The notes beneath the pieces were generated by a model, which was not told where the DNA came from, made no database searches, and saw nothing but the letters and a program-made list of their open reading frames with translations. DNA of 64,000 bases. Origin: Sipunculus nudus. Lineage: Eukaryota > Annelida > Sipuncula > Golfingiida > Sipunculidae. Location: NCBI GenBank assembly GCA_026874595.1, contig CM049311.1, positions 40,799,676-40,863,675 of the forward strand. The letters are read 5' to 3'. Below, piece by piece: positions 1 to 11,526 of this stretch. Made by a program: the position numbers and the translations under genes. Each line of letters begins with the position of its first letter. The stretch's first letter is position 1.

Positions 1-292
1 TTCCTTTCCTTGCAATAGCCTGCAAACTTTGGAACAGTTTCCAATAATTCAGTCTACTTCAGTAGAAGAAAATGTTCGTGACTATTTAAACCCTGCCTCC
101 CGAGAAATACAAAGTTTTTATTATGACTACCATCGTCAACATGAAATTATCCAGACTCGGTTACGACTAGATGCCAGTTGCTTTAATCAATACTTATTTT
201 CAGTTGGAAAGACTGATGATTTTAATCTGATTGATAAGCTCTATATGGACTTAGACGTATATTTTTTATTGTATTACGCCTACCAGTTATAA
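1..292 (+). pseudogene. Non-LTR retrotransposon reverse transcriptase, decayed C-terminal fragment
   Basis: The open frame enters from the left edge and ends at 290-292. It resembles the C-terminal tail of mollusc CR1/jockey-type ORF2 proteins: a SFP...LEQFP stretch where the family has the FFP...WNSLP block, then RLRLDASCFNQYLF matching the usual RLRLGLSxLNxHLF block, then a region ending DVYFLLYYAY where the family has a CCHC-type knuckle ending HFLLxCxxY. The knuckle cysteines and histidine are replaced (Tyr and Leu), so the domain is not functional. There is no start codon in frame at the left end. An AATAAA directly follows the stop (291-296), as is common in non-LTR 3' tails. Family assignment rests on residue patterns read by eye. 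Confidence 0.6.
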
Positions 293-505
293 TAAATGTA
301 TAATCGTGTATGTGGAATGTTAATCTGTATAAACGTATATTATGTATCCATATATATGTATCCATATATATCTCAAATCGTGTGTGAATATGTGCACAAT
401 CCCAGTCTAATCATTTGTATATACATATATACATTCATGTTTTTTTTCACTTTCTTTTTATTTTTATGCAGGAGAGCAGTTGCATTAGCCCACTCAGCTT
501 CTTTG
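293..505. other. AT-rich spacer with TATATATGTATCC repeats
   Basis: Low-complexity AT-rich sequence between the retrotransposon fragment and the family A repeat. TATCCATATATATG is repeated at about 345-370. No gene is visible. Confidence 0.5.
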
Positions 506-3325
506 TTAGCGAACCTGTGAGCTTATGCGATGGTGCGACGTCGTCCGTCGTGTGTCGTGCGTCGTGCGTCGTACGTCGTGCGTCATCTGTACGTTAACCA
601 TAGCTATCTCAAAAACGGCAGGAGCTAGCATCACTAATTTTTTTGCAAATGATCAGTCATACAAAAAACTATATCGGATTTTGTTTATTTTTTTCTAACT
701 GCATTTTCTTAGATTTTATAGGGAAAAAGCTAAAAAAGCTTTAAAAATCTTCTTCTCCGAAACTGTCCAGCCAAATTGTCCAATATTTCACAGAAATGAT
801 CCCTAGAACAATATTTTTTCAAATTTGTTCGAATGGTTCCAGTTCGATGATTTTTGGCAGAGGTACAGATGGTTGAACTTAGTCATCTGTCCAAAAAAGC
901 ATACTAAAAGTACAATCTTAGAAACGGCTGGAGCTATAATCACCAAATTTTATGCCAATGTTGGTCACATGAGTCATATCTTAAATTGAGGTATTGGTGG
1001 CGCCACCTGCATCGGCCTTTTTTGTACGGGGGTCATCAGTGCCCGTATCATACTGACAGCTACAAATAACTTCTTCTCTGAAACGATATGGCCAAATATA
1101 TATTAATATCGCACAGAAATGATCCTAGGGTAGTGCTTTCTGAAGTTTGTTCAAATGGTCTCAGTTCAGTGACTTTTTTGGCTAGGTTATGGGAAGCTGA
1201 ATTTAGTCATATACCATAACAGCCCATTTTAGCTAAGTGGCTACAAAAATCTTCTCAAAAACCACTAGGCCAAAGTCTTAATTCTCACAGATTAATTATC
1301 CTTAGATGTTGATAATTCAAGTTTGTTCAAATGGTTTTGGTTCAGTGATTTTTGGCTGAGTTATGGGTAGCTTAACTTAGCCATTTTGCTGTATTTTCCC
1401 ATACGAGTTATAAACCTGCAAAACATTTTTAGACTGACGCCACTGTGGCCAATTTGTTTAATATTTTACAAGAATAGTCCCCTGAATAATTCTTATAATG
1501 ATTATCTTTTATGGTTCCAAAGAATGAATTATGGCTGAATTATAAAGATTGAATTAAGTCATTACCATATATGGTAGCTGTGTAAAGCAGATTCATCTAG
1601 CCTAGCACCAGTTTATCAGCATCCCTTACATCATGCCTCTAGACCTTCATATTTGAGGTTATCTATGGTTAATATTGACAGGAATGTTTTTTAAAAGCTT
1701 TTAAAAAATGTAGATTTATGATTATAGATATTCTTCATACCAGGCAATGTTAACAATCACAGGTATACAGCTCTCTGTGGGTATATAACGACAGCTATAC
1801 ATAGATGATAAATAATTGGTATCCATACTCAACTTAATTCAAGATTTTGCCATCAGTGAGATGTATCTGTATTATAATTTTGCATTCAATATGCATCTGT
1901 TGTAATTTTTAGTGAGCCTGTGAGCTAATTTGATGTTGTTGCGGCGTCCATAGTCCATCTTCTGTAAGTTAACCCATACTATTCGAAAACGACTGGAGCT
2001 AGCATCATGAAATGTAATGTAAAAAATTAGCCATCTGAAAAACTCTGCATTTCCTTAGATTTTAATGAGAAAAAAATTTAAAAACCTTTAAAAATCTTCT
2101 CCAACGAAACGGTCAAGCCAAATTGTTTAGTATTTCACAGAAATAATCTTTCATATCATATCTTACAAGTTTGTTCGAATGGTTCAAGTATGATATAAAA
2201 GATTAAAAAGTATTTTAGCCAAAGTCTTTCAGTATGTGTAAACAGATTTACCAACAGGCCAAGATTGTGTCTGTAATTTTAAATAGGTTGAGAAACTGCC
2301 AACTGTTTCAGATTTGGCAACAGATCAAGAGTTCATTCAGTGCAGTCAGATATAGGTCAAGAGTTCAATCAGTGCAGCCAAGCACAAGGCATGTGATCAC
2401 CTCATGGGTGACATGTGAACACCTCATGGGCACCATGTGATAACCTCATAGGTAGCATGTGATCAACTCATGAGTATCATGTGATCACCTCATGTGTGTC
2501 ATGCCCCTCAGGGCTGCATGTGGAGCAAATCTGAGAGCTTATGCAATGGTTTGGCTACTATTTCAGATTAGGCATTAGGTCAAGAGTTCACTCAGTGCAG
2601 CCAGGTATAGGTCAGGAGTTCACTCTGTGCAGTAGCTGCATTCTATTTATAGCAGTGGTAGACTGCCCACTGCATCAGATTTGGCACCAAAGTTCAGCCT
2701 GGATCTATTTATAGCTTTGGCAGACTGCCAACTGTGCCAGATTATGCAACAGGTCAAGAGTTCACTCAGTGCAGCCAGGTACAGGTCAAAAGTTTACTCA
2801 GTCTAGCCAGGTGCAGGTCATGAGTTCACTCAGAGCAGTAGCCTGAGCAAGCAATTTGTGACAGTTCATTCGGGGCAACAGCCTTTCTCACCTAAGCCTG
2901 GTCAGCCCCATGCATCAGACTCAAGGTAAGTTTGGTGTAGTGGCCTAATATTTTTACCTGTCTATGTGTCTTTGATGGCTTTCTCGCTCACAAGACAGGT
3001 GTCGCCACCTACAATGACTTTTGCACGGTGTGTGTCCCTACGTTTTTCTCAGGAGGGGTTTGATATATCAGTCTGAAATGGGGCATATGTATATATCTCT
3101 GATAGCTTCGTTGTATACAAGACTGGTGGTGCCAGCTACAATCTTTTTAGTGTTGTGTGCACCCATGCCAGAATTTCAGCTGTGATGTTTGTGTAATTGT
3201 TTCTTATTCAAAATGTTTAGTACTTGCATTGTTCATATACATGAAAAGTAATGGTCTAGCATTGAAGCATTATACCTGGTGTATTTCCCAATGCACAGGT
3301 TCGCATTAGGCCTGTAGGCCTAGTT
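506..3325 (+). repeat. Family A interspersed repeat, copy A1 (near full length)
   Basis: Starts at TTAGCGAACCTGTGAGC, followed by a CGTCGTGCGTC-rich stretch (535-595), and ends at AGGCCTGTAGGCCT (3308-3321). It has no coding potential and lines up along its length with A5 (51214-54817). Inside are a second start-like module at about 1912 (GAGCCTGTGAGCTAAT), a GGTGGCGCCACC palindrome at about 989, several AAGAGTTCACTCAGTGCAG units (2330-2860) and a 22-bp tandem block built on CATGTGATCACCTCATGGG (2388-2502). Mechanism of spread unknown; see findings. Confidence 0.75.
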
Positions 3326-3375
3326 ATCCTGTTGAAATAAATATGTTTAAACCAAATATATCTTTCACACCTAGT

Positions 3376-3414
3376 AATTCGTGCGCATGAAATAGTAAAC
3401 CGTGCGCACGAATT
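3376..3414. repeat. 12-bp perfect inverted repeat (hairpin)
   Basis: AATTCGTGCGCA at 3376-3387 is exactly the reverse complement of TGCGCACGAATT at 3403-3414, with a 15-nt spacer. It lies in a remnant of family C between A1 and A2. It may be a remnant of a short inverted-repeat element. Confidence 0.6.
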
Positions 3415-3504
3415 TATAAATATATTTCACTATGTCGACTCCCGGGCTCCGTAAAGATCTAATTCAAACGTGATTTTCTTTGTTTTTCCATCTCTCTGTC
3501 TATA

Positions 3505-5562
3505 TTTAGCGAACCTGTGAGCTTCAGGAGCTAACATCACAAAATTTTATGCAAAATATCAATCATCTAAAAAGCTCTTTCGGATTTAGCTTTCTTTTTT
3601 TTTTTTTTTTTTTTTTGCTATCTTTATTTACTTTATTTTAACATGAGATTTTATAGGAGAAAAGCTAAAAAAACTTTTCTGACAAATTGTCAAGTATTTC
3701 AAAGAAATGATCCCAGGAACAATCTCTCTCATTTTTGTTCGAATAGTTCCAGTTTGGTGATTTTTGGCCGAGTTACAGAAAGCTGAACTTAAGTCATTTG
3801 GCCAAAAAAGGCATACTAAAATTACAATCTCAGAAACGGCTGGAGCTGTATCATCACCACATTTGATGCAAATGTTGGTCACATAAGTCATATTTGAAAT
3901 TGACATATTGGTGGCAACACCTGCATTGACCTGTTTTGTACCGAGGTCATCGGTCATCAATAAATTAACCCCATAATTAATCAGGAACAGCAGCAGCTGG
4001 CATTCCCAAATTTTTTTTTGCATAAATCAGTCGCATATCAAATGTTGTGGCAGTGAGCTTTTTGTGGCGCCACCTGCATCGATCGACTACCATTTTTACG
4101 GGGGAAAAGCTTGATAACCTTTAAAAATCATCTTATCTGAAATCATTCTTAAGTTTGTTCAAATAATTTGGGTTTAATGCTTTTTGGCCAAGTTACAAGA
4201 ATTTGAACTTCGTCTTTTGGCCAAGTAAGCATACTAACATGATCTCAGTAACGACAGGAGCTAGCATTACCAAGTTTTGTGCAAAAGTTGGTCACATGAC
4301 ATATTTGCCTCTTTCAGGTAAAAAAATGTTTTATGATGAAACTGTCAAGCTGGGTGGTGTAATTTTTCACTGTCATTATCCTAGGGTAGGGTTCTCTCAA
4401 TTGTGTAAGAATAGATTGGGTTCATTGATTTTTGGTAAAGTCATAGAAAGCTGGTCTTGTGGCCATTAGTATGCCCGTTTCAAACTGAGGGCTGCTTTTG
4501 TTTCAACTTCTGTAACACTGCCCAAAATTGAAACACTGCCAAAAAATGAATCTTATTTGGCTTTGTTAAAGTTTACTTAAATGATTTTTGACAGAATTAT
4601 TGAACCTTAAACAGTGAATAGAATAAAAGATACTTTAGTATATAAGCAGAACATAAATAATTGATGTCCATATCCAGCTTATGTGCAAGATAAATCAATG
4701 AATATATGTATCTGTATTCTGATTTTGTTATTATTCTGAACATTTTGATAAAAGAAACTCATGAATATGCAGCTTGGAAAAGGCATTGTGGCATTCTTTC
4801 AGTATGTATAAGCAGGTTTGGCAACATGGCAGGATTTTGTCTGTATCTTTAAATAACTTGGCAGACTGCCAACTATTTCAGACTTGGCAACAGGCCAAGT
4901 TTTAATCTGGATCTATTTAAACCTTTTGCAGAATGCCAACTGTAATGGATTTTGCAACAGGTCAAGAGTTTGTCTTTTATGGTATTGGACTGTTAATTAT
5001 GACTGATCATGAAGAATAACGACAAGCTGCCATGATGTTTTACTGGAACTATATACATGATATCAATACACGTTGCAACCGCAGTACTTATTGCTGGTGC
5101 CAATGAATGTGTGCATGCGCGTTATAACAGAGTCCATGACAAAGTTCACTCAGTGCAGCCAGGTACAGGTCAAGAGTTCATTCAGTGCATTAGCCTACAC
5201 CTGCCAATTTGTTTCGCTTGACTTGGGGTAACTGCCCTCCTCAGCTGAGCTTGGTCAGCAAAGTGCACCTGACTAAAAAGTATTTTGATGTATTGGCCCG
5301 AAATTTTGGCCTGTCCGTGCATCTTTGATGGCTTTCTCGTACACAAGACTGGTGGCACCACCTACATTCATTTTGGTGTTGTGTACAGCCATGCCAGTAT
5401 TTCAGGAGTGACGTTCGTTTAATTGATGCTTATATACTCGGGCTCTAAATTTTTGGTACTTTCATTATACTTGAAAGTAACCGTCAGGCATGTTTTCATG
5501 GAAGCATTATACCTGATGTATATCCCATTGCACAGGTTTGCATTTGGCCCATAGGTCTTGTC
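3505..5562 (+). repeat. Family A interspersed repeat, copy A2
   Basis: Starts TTTAGCGAACCTGTGAGCTT and ends GGCCCATAGGTCTTGT. It is shorter than A1 with internal deletions and no GTCG-rich stretch. It is inserted in family C sequence: the left flank (GTTTTTCCATCTCTCTGTC, 3483-3501) and right flank (GAATAAACATGTTTTCCTGT, 5570-5589) are close to each other in copy C4 (about 35860-35920). ORFs inside it are incidental. Confidence 0.7.
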
Positions 5563-5920
5563 AATTATGAATAAACATGTTTTCCTGTAAGCACTGTTGA
5601 ATTAAATTTCATATCCTGCATATGTGGAGGTATTGTAAGTCCCCCCCCCCCCCCCCCCCCAGTCCTTGCTCCTGAGCATTTGGGACATAAGTTTTATTGA
5701 AACTGTAAATAAAATTTGTATATTCATTGTAACTGGAAAAAACAAGGTACGTGTACGTTAAAAAATGGATCTAACTGAACAAATGTGTAAACTGCTGAAC
5801 TGTCAACAGCTTATCAAAAAGCCAACCGATGATCATGGTAATAGTTTATAGATCTTCTGTTCACAATCTGCTCACATGCTTCAGTTCCAACATTAGGAAA
5901 CGCATGGCAGTACCGTAGCC
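5563..5920 (+). repeat. Family C tail fragment with a C20 tract
   Basis: This is the continuation of the family C remnant interrupted by A2, and it matches 35890-36360 in copy C4. Shared landmarks are GTAAGCACT, the long C tract after GTAACTCC/GTAAGTCC (5641-5662), GAGCA-T-GGGACATAAGTTTTAT and GATCATGGTAATAGT. No gene. Confidence 0.55.
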
Positions 5921-7200
5921 TCCTCAACAAGGGCTCCGTGGTCGCGAGTTCCTCCAAATAGCATCCCTGGGGCCACATATTGGATGTCAGATTGGTCAAA
6001 ATTTTTATACCACAAATAATCTGAAAGAGACCAATTTTCCAAAATTCACAGCATTATCTAGAAAATTCTTGCGAATAGATTTTAAAATATTTACTAGCAG
6101 CCATATTGAATTTAACAGGAGTCGGCTGAAATTTGAAAACACTGATCCTCTGTGTCAGTGTTCTGTCAATTTTGGTAAAAGAAAATGAGTCATTGTGCAT
6201 GAATACATGTACTATAGGCAGGTATGTATTTCGACACCGTTGTAGCCCTCACAGACACCAGCTGCACCCGTAAATTTGAGAAAGGTCAAGCATAGCCTCT
6301 CTGAAATGCTGCGCTCGAAAGAAAATTGGAGATTGTTCGGTGTCATCAATATTGGACTTTAAGCAGGTTTTGTAATTTGATAAAGCTGGAGCTATTATGG
6401 ACACTAATTACCCCTGTGCATTTGAGAATGATCAAATTCGTTAGCCTGTCTTTGAGATCACCGAGGAAAATCACCGAGTATATATGCTCTGGCGGCCATA
6501 TTGCTGTTTGGATGGGTCTGTAGGTTAAAGGGACGTATTTCAAGGCTCTATATATTATCATATAAGATGCACATATTGACAGCTCGAGGAAAATATTTTC
6601 CATTGAGTGTTTAGTATTATGTAATACATCAAATTCAAGATCAACACTTGAAATTTTATTTTATTTTTAAACGGGGGGGGGGGGGCTACCACTGGGGAAA
6701 AAATATGAAAAGTGTCCTGTCTCCCACCTTCTCGAAATAATATAATTTTCCTCATACATTTATGCCTAATATTCTCTGCCCTGCATTATTTTATGCCTGC
6801 TTAATCTCGTCGCCACAAAATGAGCCAACCTTGATCGGAACCGGAAATTGGTCACTCTAACCTGTAATTCGACAGGACTGAAGCCTTTTAGGCACCAATC
6901 ATCCCTGTCAAGTTGAGAAAGATCAAGCATATTATCTTTGAGATAGGCCTATTGCGCGTGAAAGACTATCATCTATTGTGCACTTGTAGCCGTATAGGAA
7001 TTCGAACAGATTTTATTGTAACTTATAAAGTCAGGAGCCCTCATAGACACCAGTCATCCCTTTGAATCTGTAGAAAGATCAAATGTTTTCTTTTTTAGAC
7101 ACTGTGTGCGAAAGAAAGCATCACTGACGAACGGGTAGAAGGACAGCCGGACGGAAGGACAGACGGAAAATTCGATAACTATAGGGCACCTCTTTTTCAA
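5921..7200 (-). repeat. Repeat-like stretch with internally reiterated modules (family E)
   Basis: The phrase CACAGACACCAGCTGCACCC (about 6251) recurs as degenerate copies near 6400, 6890 (GGCACCAATCATCCCTGTCA) and 7050 (TAGACACCAGTCATCCCTTT), each followed by AGAAAGATCAA. The right part ends in GACAGCCGGACGGAAGGACA (7142-7161). Read on the minus strand this is the CCGTCCG-type stretch found near the 5' end of families C, G and H, so this copy probably lies in reverse. A G tract sits at 6673-6686. Confidence 0.45.
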
Positions 7201-8640
7201 GCGTGGCCCAAATTAAAAATGAGCTTGAATTCAATTGGTCCATTAAGTCAGCTTGCTCAGTTATTTTAGACAAAACAATTTGCAGACCTTTGCAATTTAT
7301 GATTAGTCAAGTGATACTAACACTCTATAAAATTGATTTTAGGCCTATACAATCCAGCTTAAAGTTCACGGCTGTTATTGTCAAGTTTAAAGAGCCCTCA
7401 AATGGTTATTCAAAATATATTTCTTCCTATCATTTGGGATTTAAAAAAATGAAAAAATATTTTAAGTGAGCACTTTAATGCATTTAACATTCCAAAAAGC
7501 ATGTGTTTGTATAATGGACCCGGGTTAAACTTATATAGTGATATAGGACTTGGACTCGAGGCTTCTGGTCTGGAATTGTAGTCGGACTTGAAAGTATATA
7601 TACCCGAAAAATCAGGATGATACCGATATGAAGTACAAAAGAAAAAAACTTTCACATATCATAGGCGGCGAAACCAGATATTCATAGGGAGTGCCGTATA
7701 GTAGATCAATGTACGATACTCCAAGTATATATACTGCTGGCGAGGAGCGCCCGGGCGGGGGGGGGGATATGTGGGAGGGGGCCGTCACTGTAACCAGCAG
7801 GATTTTTTTTTTCAAATGGCACAAACAGTGGTGGTTATGATGCAATCTTAGTGGCTGATCTCGTGTGTCGAAGACTCGTAGGCCTCGTAGGTTTTACTTT
7901 AAAAAAGTGCATTATCAAATATATTTTAGCTATTCACAAATAGCCTGCATCGGTCTATACACAGTAACACTAGTAATACTAATTAGCCTCCCCCCCCCCC
8001 CCCCCCCGTTTATATATAGGCCTAATAAAGACTTATAAACATGTACAAACTAATAAAATCAATTACAAGAAATTACTAAATTTAATCAAACATGTAATGG
8101 TAGCCCAGTGAAATGTACCGTAGGCCTACTACGTTATGCATCACGTAAGGTTTTACGAGGCGTTTGGCATACATCCGCGAGGCGAAGCCAAGTGAATGCC
8201 ACGACTGACACACGCCAAGTTTGTATAACTGGATGTCCTACATGGCAGATGATGCCCCACCTCAAGATCGAAGGTCTATCAGCTGCTTTGTTTAAAACTC
8301 GAGCCCCAAATTGGCCTATAGCTTTTACTTAACTACATACATGTATATACGCGGCGTAGCATATACTGATATAAAAGTGATTATAAGAAAACTCCAGAAC
8401 TTAAAACGCCTGCCGGGAACAATTTAAATCGTATAAAATCAAATATTGTGCTTATAACAGAGAAATATATGTAATTATGGCCTCAAACAGGAAATTTTCG
8501 AATGACTAAGCAATTCAGCTAAATATTGTGTGAATGAATGGAAACGGAACTCTCTTTAAACAATTGCAACCGCGATGCCTGAAATCATCTCCTATATCGG
8601 AAGAAATGAGTGTCACACTGAAACTCTGAAATAGAGCATG
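7201..8640. other. Intergenic, no supported gene
   Basis: Mostly AT-rich sequence with a G tract (about 7758) and a C tract (about 7990). A CpG-containing segment at 8105-8330 is open on the plus strand for 74 codons, but no family resemblance or convincing splice context is visible. Confidence 0.4.
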
Positions 8641-8648
8641 CATTCATT

Positions 8649-8706
8649 AGCCGGCAGTTTTGCCTGTAAGCCAGACTGCTAGCAAGGTCAATTATCCCTG
8701 CCGGCT
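8649..8706. repeat. Short inverted repeat AGCCGGCAG / CTGCCGGCT
   Basis: A 9-bp perfect inverted repeat (8649-8657 and 8698-8706) encloses 40 bp. It could form a hairpin or be the remnant of a small element. Nothing else supports a function. Confidence 0.35.
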
Positions 8707-8803
8707 GTTTTTTTTATAGCCACTTCCTATTCTTACAAATAATTATTCCCCTAACACATATTTGCACATGTTCCCCCAATTCTGAGTAAGGTAATTATAT
8801 TTA

Positions 8804-8902
8804 ATTATAGTCCCTCCAAAAACCCTTGTCCGCATGATTTTTTTGCGATAATAATTTTAAGAATATTCTTTAACTATATAATCAATAATACCGAAATGTA
8901 TA
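8804..8902 (+). mobile_element. End fragment of the TATAGTCC inverted-repeat element family
   Basis: TTATAGTCCCTCCAAAAACC at about 8806 is followed by CTTGTCCGCATG and a GCGATAAT-type stretch. It matches 55535-55600 closely and is related to the inverted ends of the array at 42125-43805. The segment stops at the next element (8903). Confidence 0.45.
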
Positions 8903-9334
8903 CATAGGCGGCGGAGACGGGGGGGGGGATGGAGGGGTCATGACCCCCCCCCCCCCCAGTGATTAAAGTGGAGGGGATATCATATGTTACATCCCCCCCC
9001 CTGATTTTACACCAGGAAATCTAAACTATCCCTATGTTGTATGTGGGCATAGAGTTGTAGGCCTGTCTGCAGGTATCACTTGTTTAATGGGGTATAATGA
9101 AACTTTGCATTTCATGTCACCGAAATTAAAATGTTTCAAGAAACGGACATTAATTCTTTGTTGATAATTTTGTTGTACTTTAAAACAAGTATACATGTAA
9201 ACACAGTCATGATTATTATGCCAAATAATAGGTTTACATTTACATCGCATGTATGGTACTTGCTGTGCTCGCTTAATTAATTCACACTCTACAGTATCCC
9301 CCCCCCCACGCAACAGCACCTTCCTCCGCCTATG
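8903..9334. mobile_element. Non-autonomous DNA transposon (MITE), CATAGGCGG ends
   Basis: Starts CATAGGCGGCGGAGACGG and ends CCTTCCTCCGCCTATG, giving inverted termini CATAGGCGG with further imperfect pairing. A 5-bp GTATA flanks both sides (8898-8902 and 9335-9339). Internal G and C tracts (8920-8957) can pair with each other. There is no transposase ORF. It resembles short hAT-type elements by its ends, but the short duplication leaves the superfamily open. Confidence 0.6.
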
Positions 9335-9452
9335 GTATAGGCTTATTACATATGCTTTCGATAAAAAAATATATATTTTTGATTTATGATGAAGACGACA
9401 CCTTTTAGGAAAGAGATCATAATGTTAAATATAAATATTTTGTAAGGATTCA

Positions 9453-9454
<2 letters not shown>

Positions 9455-9510
<56 letters not shown>
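9455..9510. repeat. (TA)n microsatellite
   Basis: Uninterrupted TA dinucleotides for about 56 bp. They create a spurious Ile/Tyr-rich ORF on the minus strand. Confidence 0.95.
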
Positions 9511-9516
<6 letters not shown>

Positions 9517-9792
9517 GGGTGAATTTTAGCGCCAGATCGGCCCTCTGACATTATGGCCAGATTACTGGCTTGCCAGAGTGCCTGGACATCTAACTCTGAG
9601 GATCGAGTTAATGAGGATGCAAATATTTTCGTCATTTTTGACAACGCCTCATTGCTTTCAAGTATCGTGTCACTTCAAATAAACCCACTATACATTTTAA
9701 TAAGTTTCTTATCTCTCCAACGACACCTATCATTTATGTTATAAAGCGTGGCGTGGACTTGCAGGGCGATTCTAAATTTGGCTTTGTGTCAT

Positions 9793-9830
9793 GACTCAGT
9801 TAGGACCCAGTAGGGGGTCCTAATTGAGTC
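9793..9830. repeat. 16-bp-arm hairpin GACTCAGTTAGGACCC
   Basis: GACTCAGTTAGGACCC (9793-9808) pairs with GGGTCCTAATTGAGTC (9815-9830) at 15 of 16 positions, leaving a 6-nt loop. Unlike the surrounding sequence it is a compact, GC-containing hairpin. It could be a tiny foldback element or a structured RNA segment; no further evidence. Confidence 0.6.
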
Positions 9831-9979
9831 GTGTTTGTCACGGCTAGGGTGATTTTGTGATAAGGACTTCACTGAATAAGTAATATTTTGTAAGCATACA
9901 CAGGTGAAAAATAAAACAAAAGGTGTTTTCTTGAAATGTAATTTTTTTTATTTTAAAGTTTGATAGTTGAGACAAGCAG

Positions 9980-10345
9980 TCCCGGCCGTCCCACGCGGAC
10001 CAAACAGAAGAGATTCGTTTCGAGTAAAAACGACCTCTGGTGGAAGGATGGAGAATGACGACGTTTGACCTTAGTCTCTCCAACAGACGCCAGATGCCGC
10101 GCCCTGCAGTACACTGTCGATGCCGCAGTGGGCTGGTGGGGGATACACCTTGAGAGATACTGGTTGGCAGGCTGTTCCAAGTCCTACCAGAAACTGTCTC
10201 GTCCCAAACAAAGACGCTTGATTTATGGTTTCTGCAGCAGAGCCAGCATTGACGTGCTGACACCGACTATAAGGCCGAAAGAGGTATTGCGGTGATCGCG
10301 CATATAAATTATAATAACATTGTAAATGCAGTGGATCGTCGAGTC
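9980..10345 (+). promoter_or_regulatory. CpG-rich segment, candidate promoter or 5' untranslated exon of ETFRF1
   Basis: CpG is conspicuously denser here (CCCGGCCGTCCCACGCGG, GACGACG, GCCGCGCCC, GTCGATGCCGC, TGCGGTGATCGCGC) than in the AT-rich sequence around it. It lies about 2.2 kb upstream of the first ETFRF1 coding exon, which itself begins behind a splice acceptor and so needs an upstream non-coding exon. Overlapping ORFs on both strands show no recognisable domain. The link to ETFRF1 is inference. Confidence 0.3.
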
Positions 10346-10658
10346 GTGAGCGAAGTTCAGTTGATGTGTGTGTGTGTGGGGGGGGGGGGGGGGGCCCATA
10401 ACTACGAGACCAATGACCAAGAGCAGCCGACATCTGAAGTTTAATTGTAAACAGTGAGGCTTGCTCTCATAACGTGCACGTGCTTCACCGTTACGTCACA
10501 CATTACGTCATTGGCAAAAATTTGGCTAAAGCCAAATTATGACAGGTTACCTGTTCTGCACTTTTACACATTTTGTCACTGTATTTTTATTCCAGTTTTC
10601 TTCTTCTGTAGGTCTGGACACAGATGCTTGAATAGTTATTAGGGCAGATTTTGGTTAA

Positions 10659-11165
10659 AGGGGCCCAATCACCTATAAAGCATGAATTTACTTGAAAAAT
10701 AGCTTCTTCTATTTGAAATAAATCTTTACCTGCCAAAATATTGCCTTGAAATTGTTTGCTTACTCATGTAAACGAGTGTTAAAAACAGTGGACTGGGTGC
10801 AATATTAGGTGTCAACATAAACATAGTGCATGGGGCCATGAGCATGCGTAGCCACAAAATGTGTCAATCAGGAGATGCCCTGACTGACTTGGCCCAAAAA
10901 TGTAATACTGTAAATGTTCCTGCTGGCTGAAACACAGCGTGTTGCGGCTCATATTCAGATCCGGTCACACGGCCTTGTTATGGTAAACAGACGAACGTGG
11001 ACTGTGTTGTAACCTACATGCAGAGCCATAACAAGGTGTTAAACAGCCTTATGCCAGGCACTGAGACTGTGTGGTGGGATATTTTGCTGGGAAACTTTTG
11101 TATAAAGCAAAACTGAAATAATTGTGTGAAAGAATAGGTATATAATTACACCTGATTATGTCCCT
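10659..11165. mobile_element. MITE flanked by TTAA (piggyBac-like target duplication)
   Basis: AGGGGCCCAATCA at 10659 and TGATTATGTCCCT ending at 11165 are imperfect inverted ends (9 of 13 match). Both are directly flanked by TTAA (10655-10658 and 11166-11169). TTAA duplication is the piggyBac signature. There is no ORF inside, so it would be non-autonomous. The weak terminal match keeps confidence moderate. Confidence 0.45.
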
Positions 11166-11260
11166 TTAAATTTGTTATTTTTCTGGGTCATTTCCTTATA
11201 ACTATGACATAACTGACATTTTCCTGGCATTTTTCACACTATATGGTCCATCTCTTTATT

Positions 11261-11522
11261 ATTTACTTAATATTTGAGATAGGCAGGCAAAAAGCCCCCG
11301 TGGTTAGGTCTGACAGCCATGGCATAACAACTGAGGATGCACTTTCTGATTGGTTGATATGACGGTCTACTACTGGAGTCTCCAGATGGTCTTACCACTG
11401 ACGTAACAATGGTTCAGCCAGGCATGAACATGCTTTAAATTTAGCCTTAAACTGATGTGCCATGGCTGTCGGGCCTAACAACGGGGTTTTCTTGCCTGCC
11501 TATCTCAAAATATTAAGTAAAT
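11261..11522. mobile_element. Foldback/MITE with inverted arms of about 64 bp
   Basis: The left arm (11261-11324, beginning ATTTACTTAATATTTGAGAT and running through GATAGGCAGGCAA to GACAGCCATGGCA) is repeated in reverse complement at 11459-11522 with few differences. If the ends are CTTAATAT...ATATTAAG, each is flanked by TA, as for Tc1/mariner-type elements. The roughly 134-bp centre has no ORF. Confidence 0.75.
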
Positions 11523-11526
11523 GATA

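Noticed and set aside
9844-10433. Overlapping ORFs of 120-139 codons on the minus strand and 76 on the plus strand
   Set aside because: Frames are open on both strands because the segment is GC-richer and stop-poor; none shows a recognisable domain. Recorded as a CpG-rich segment instead.
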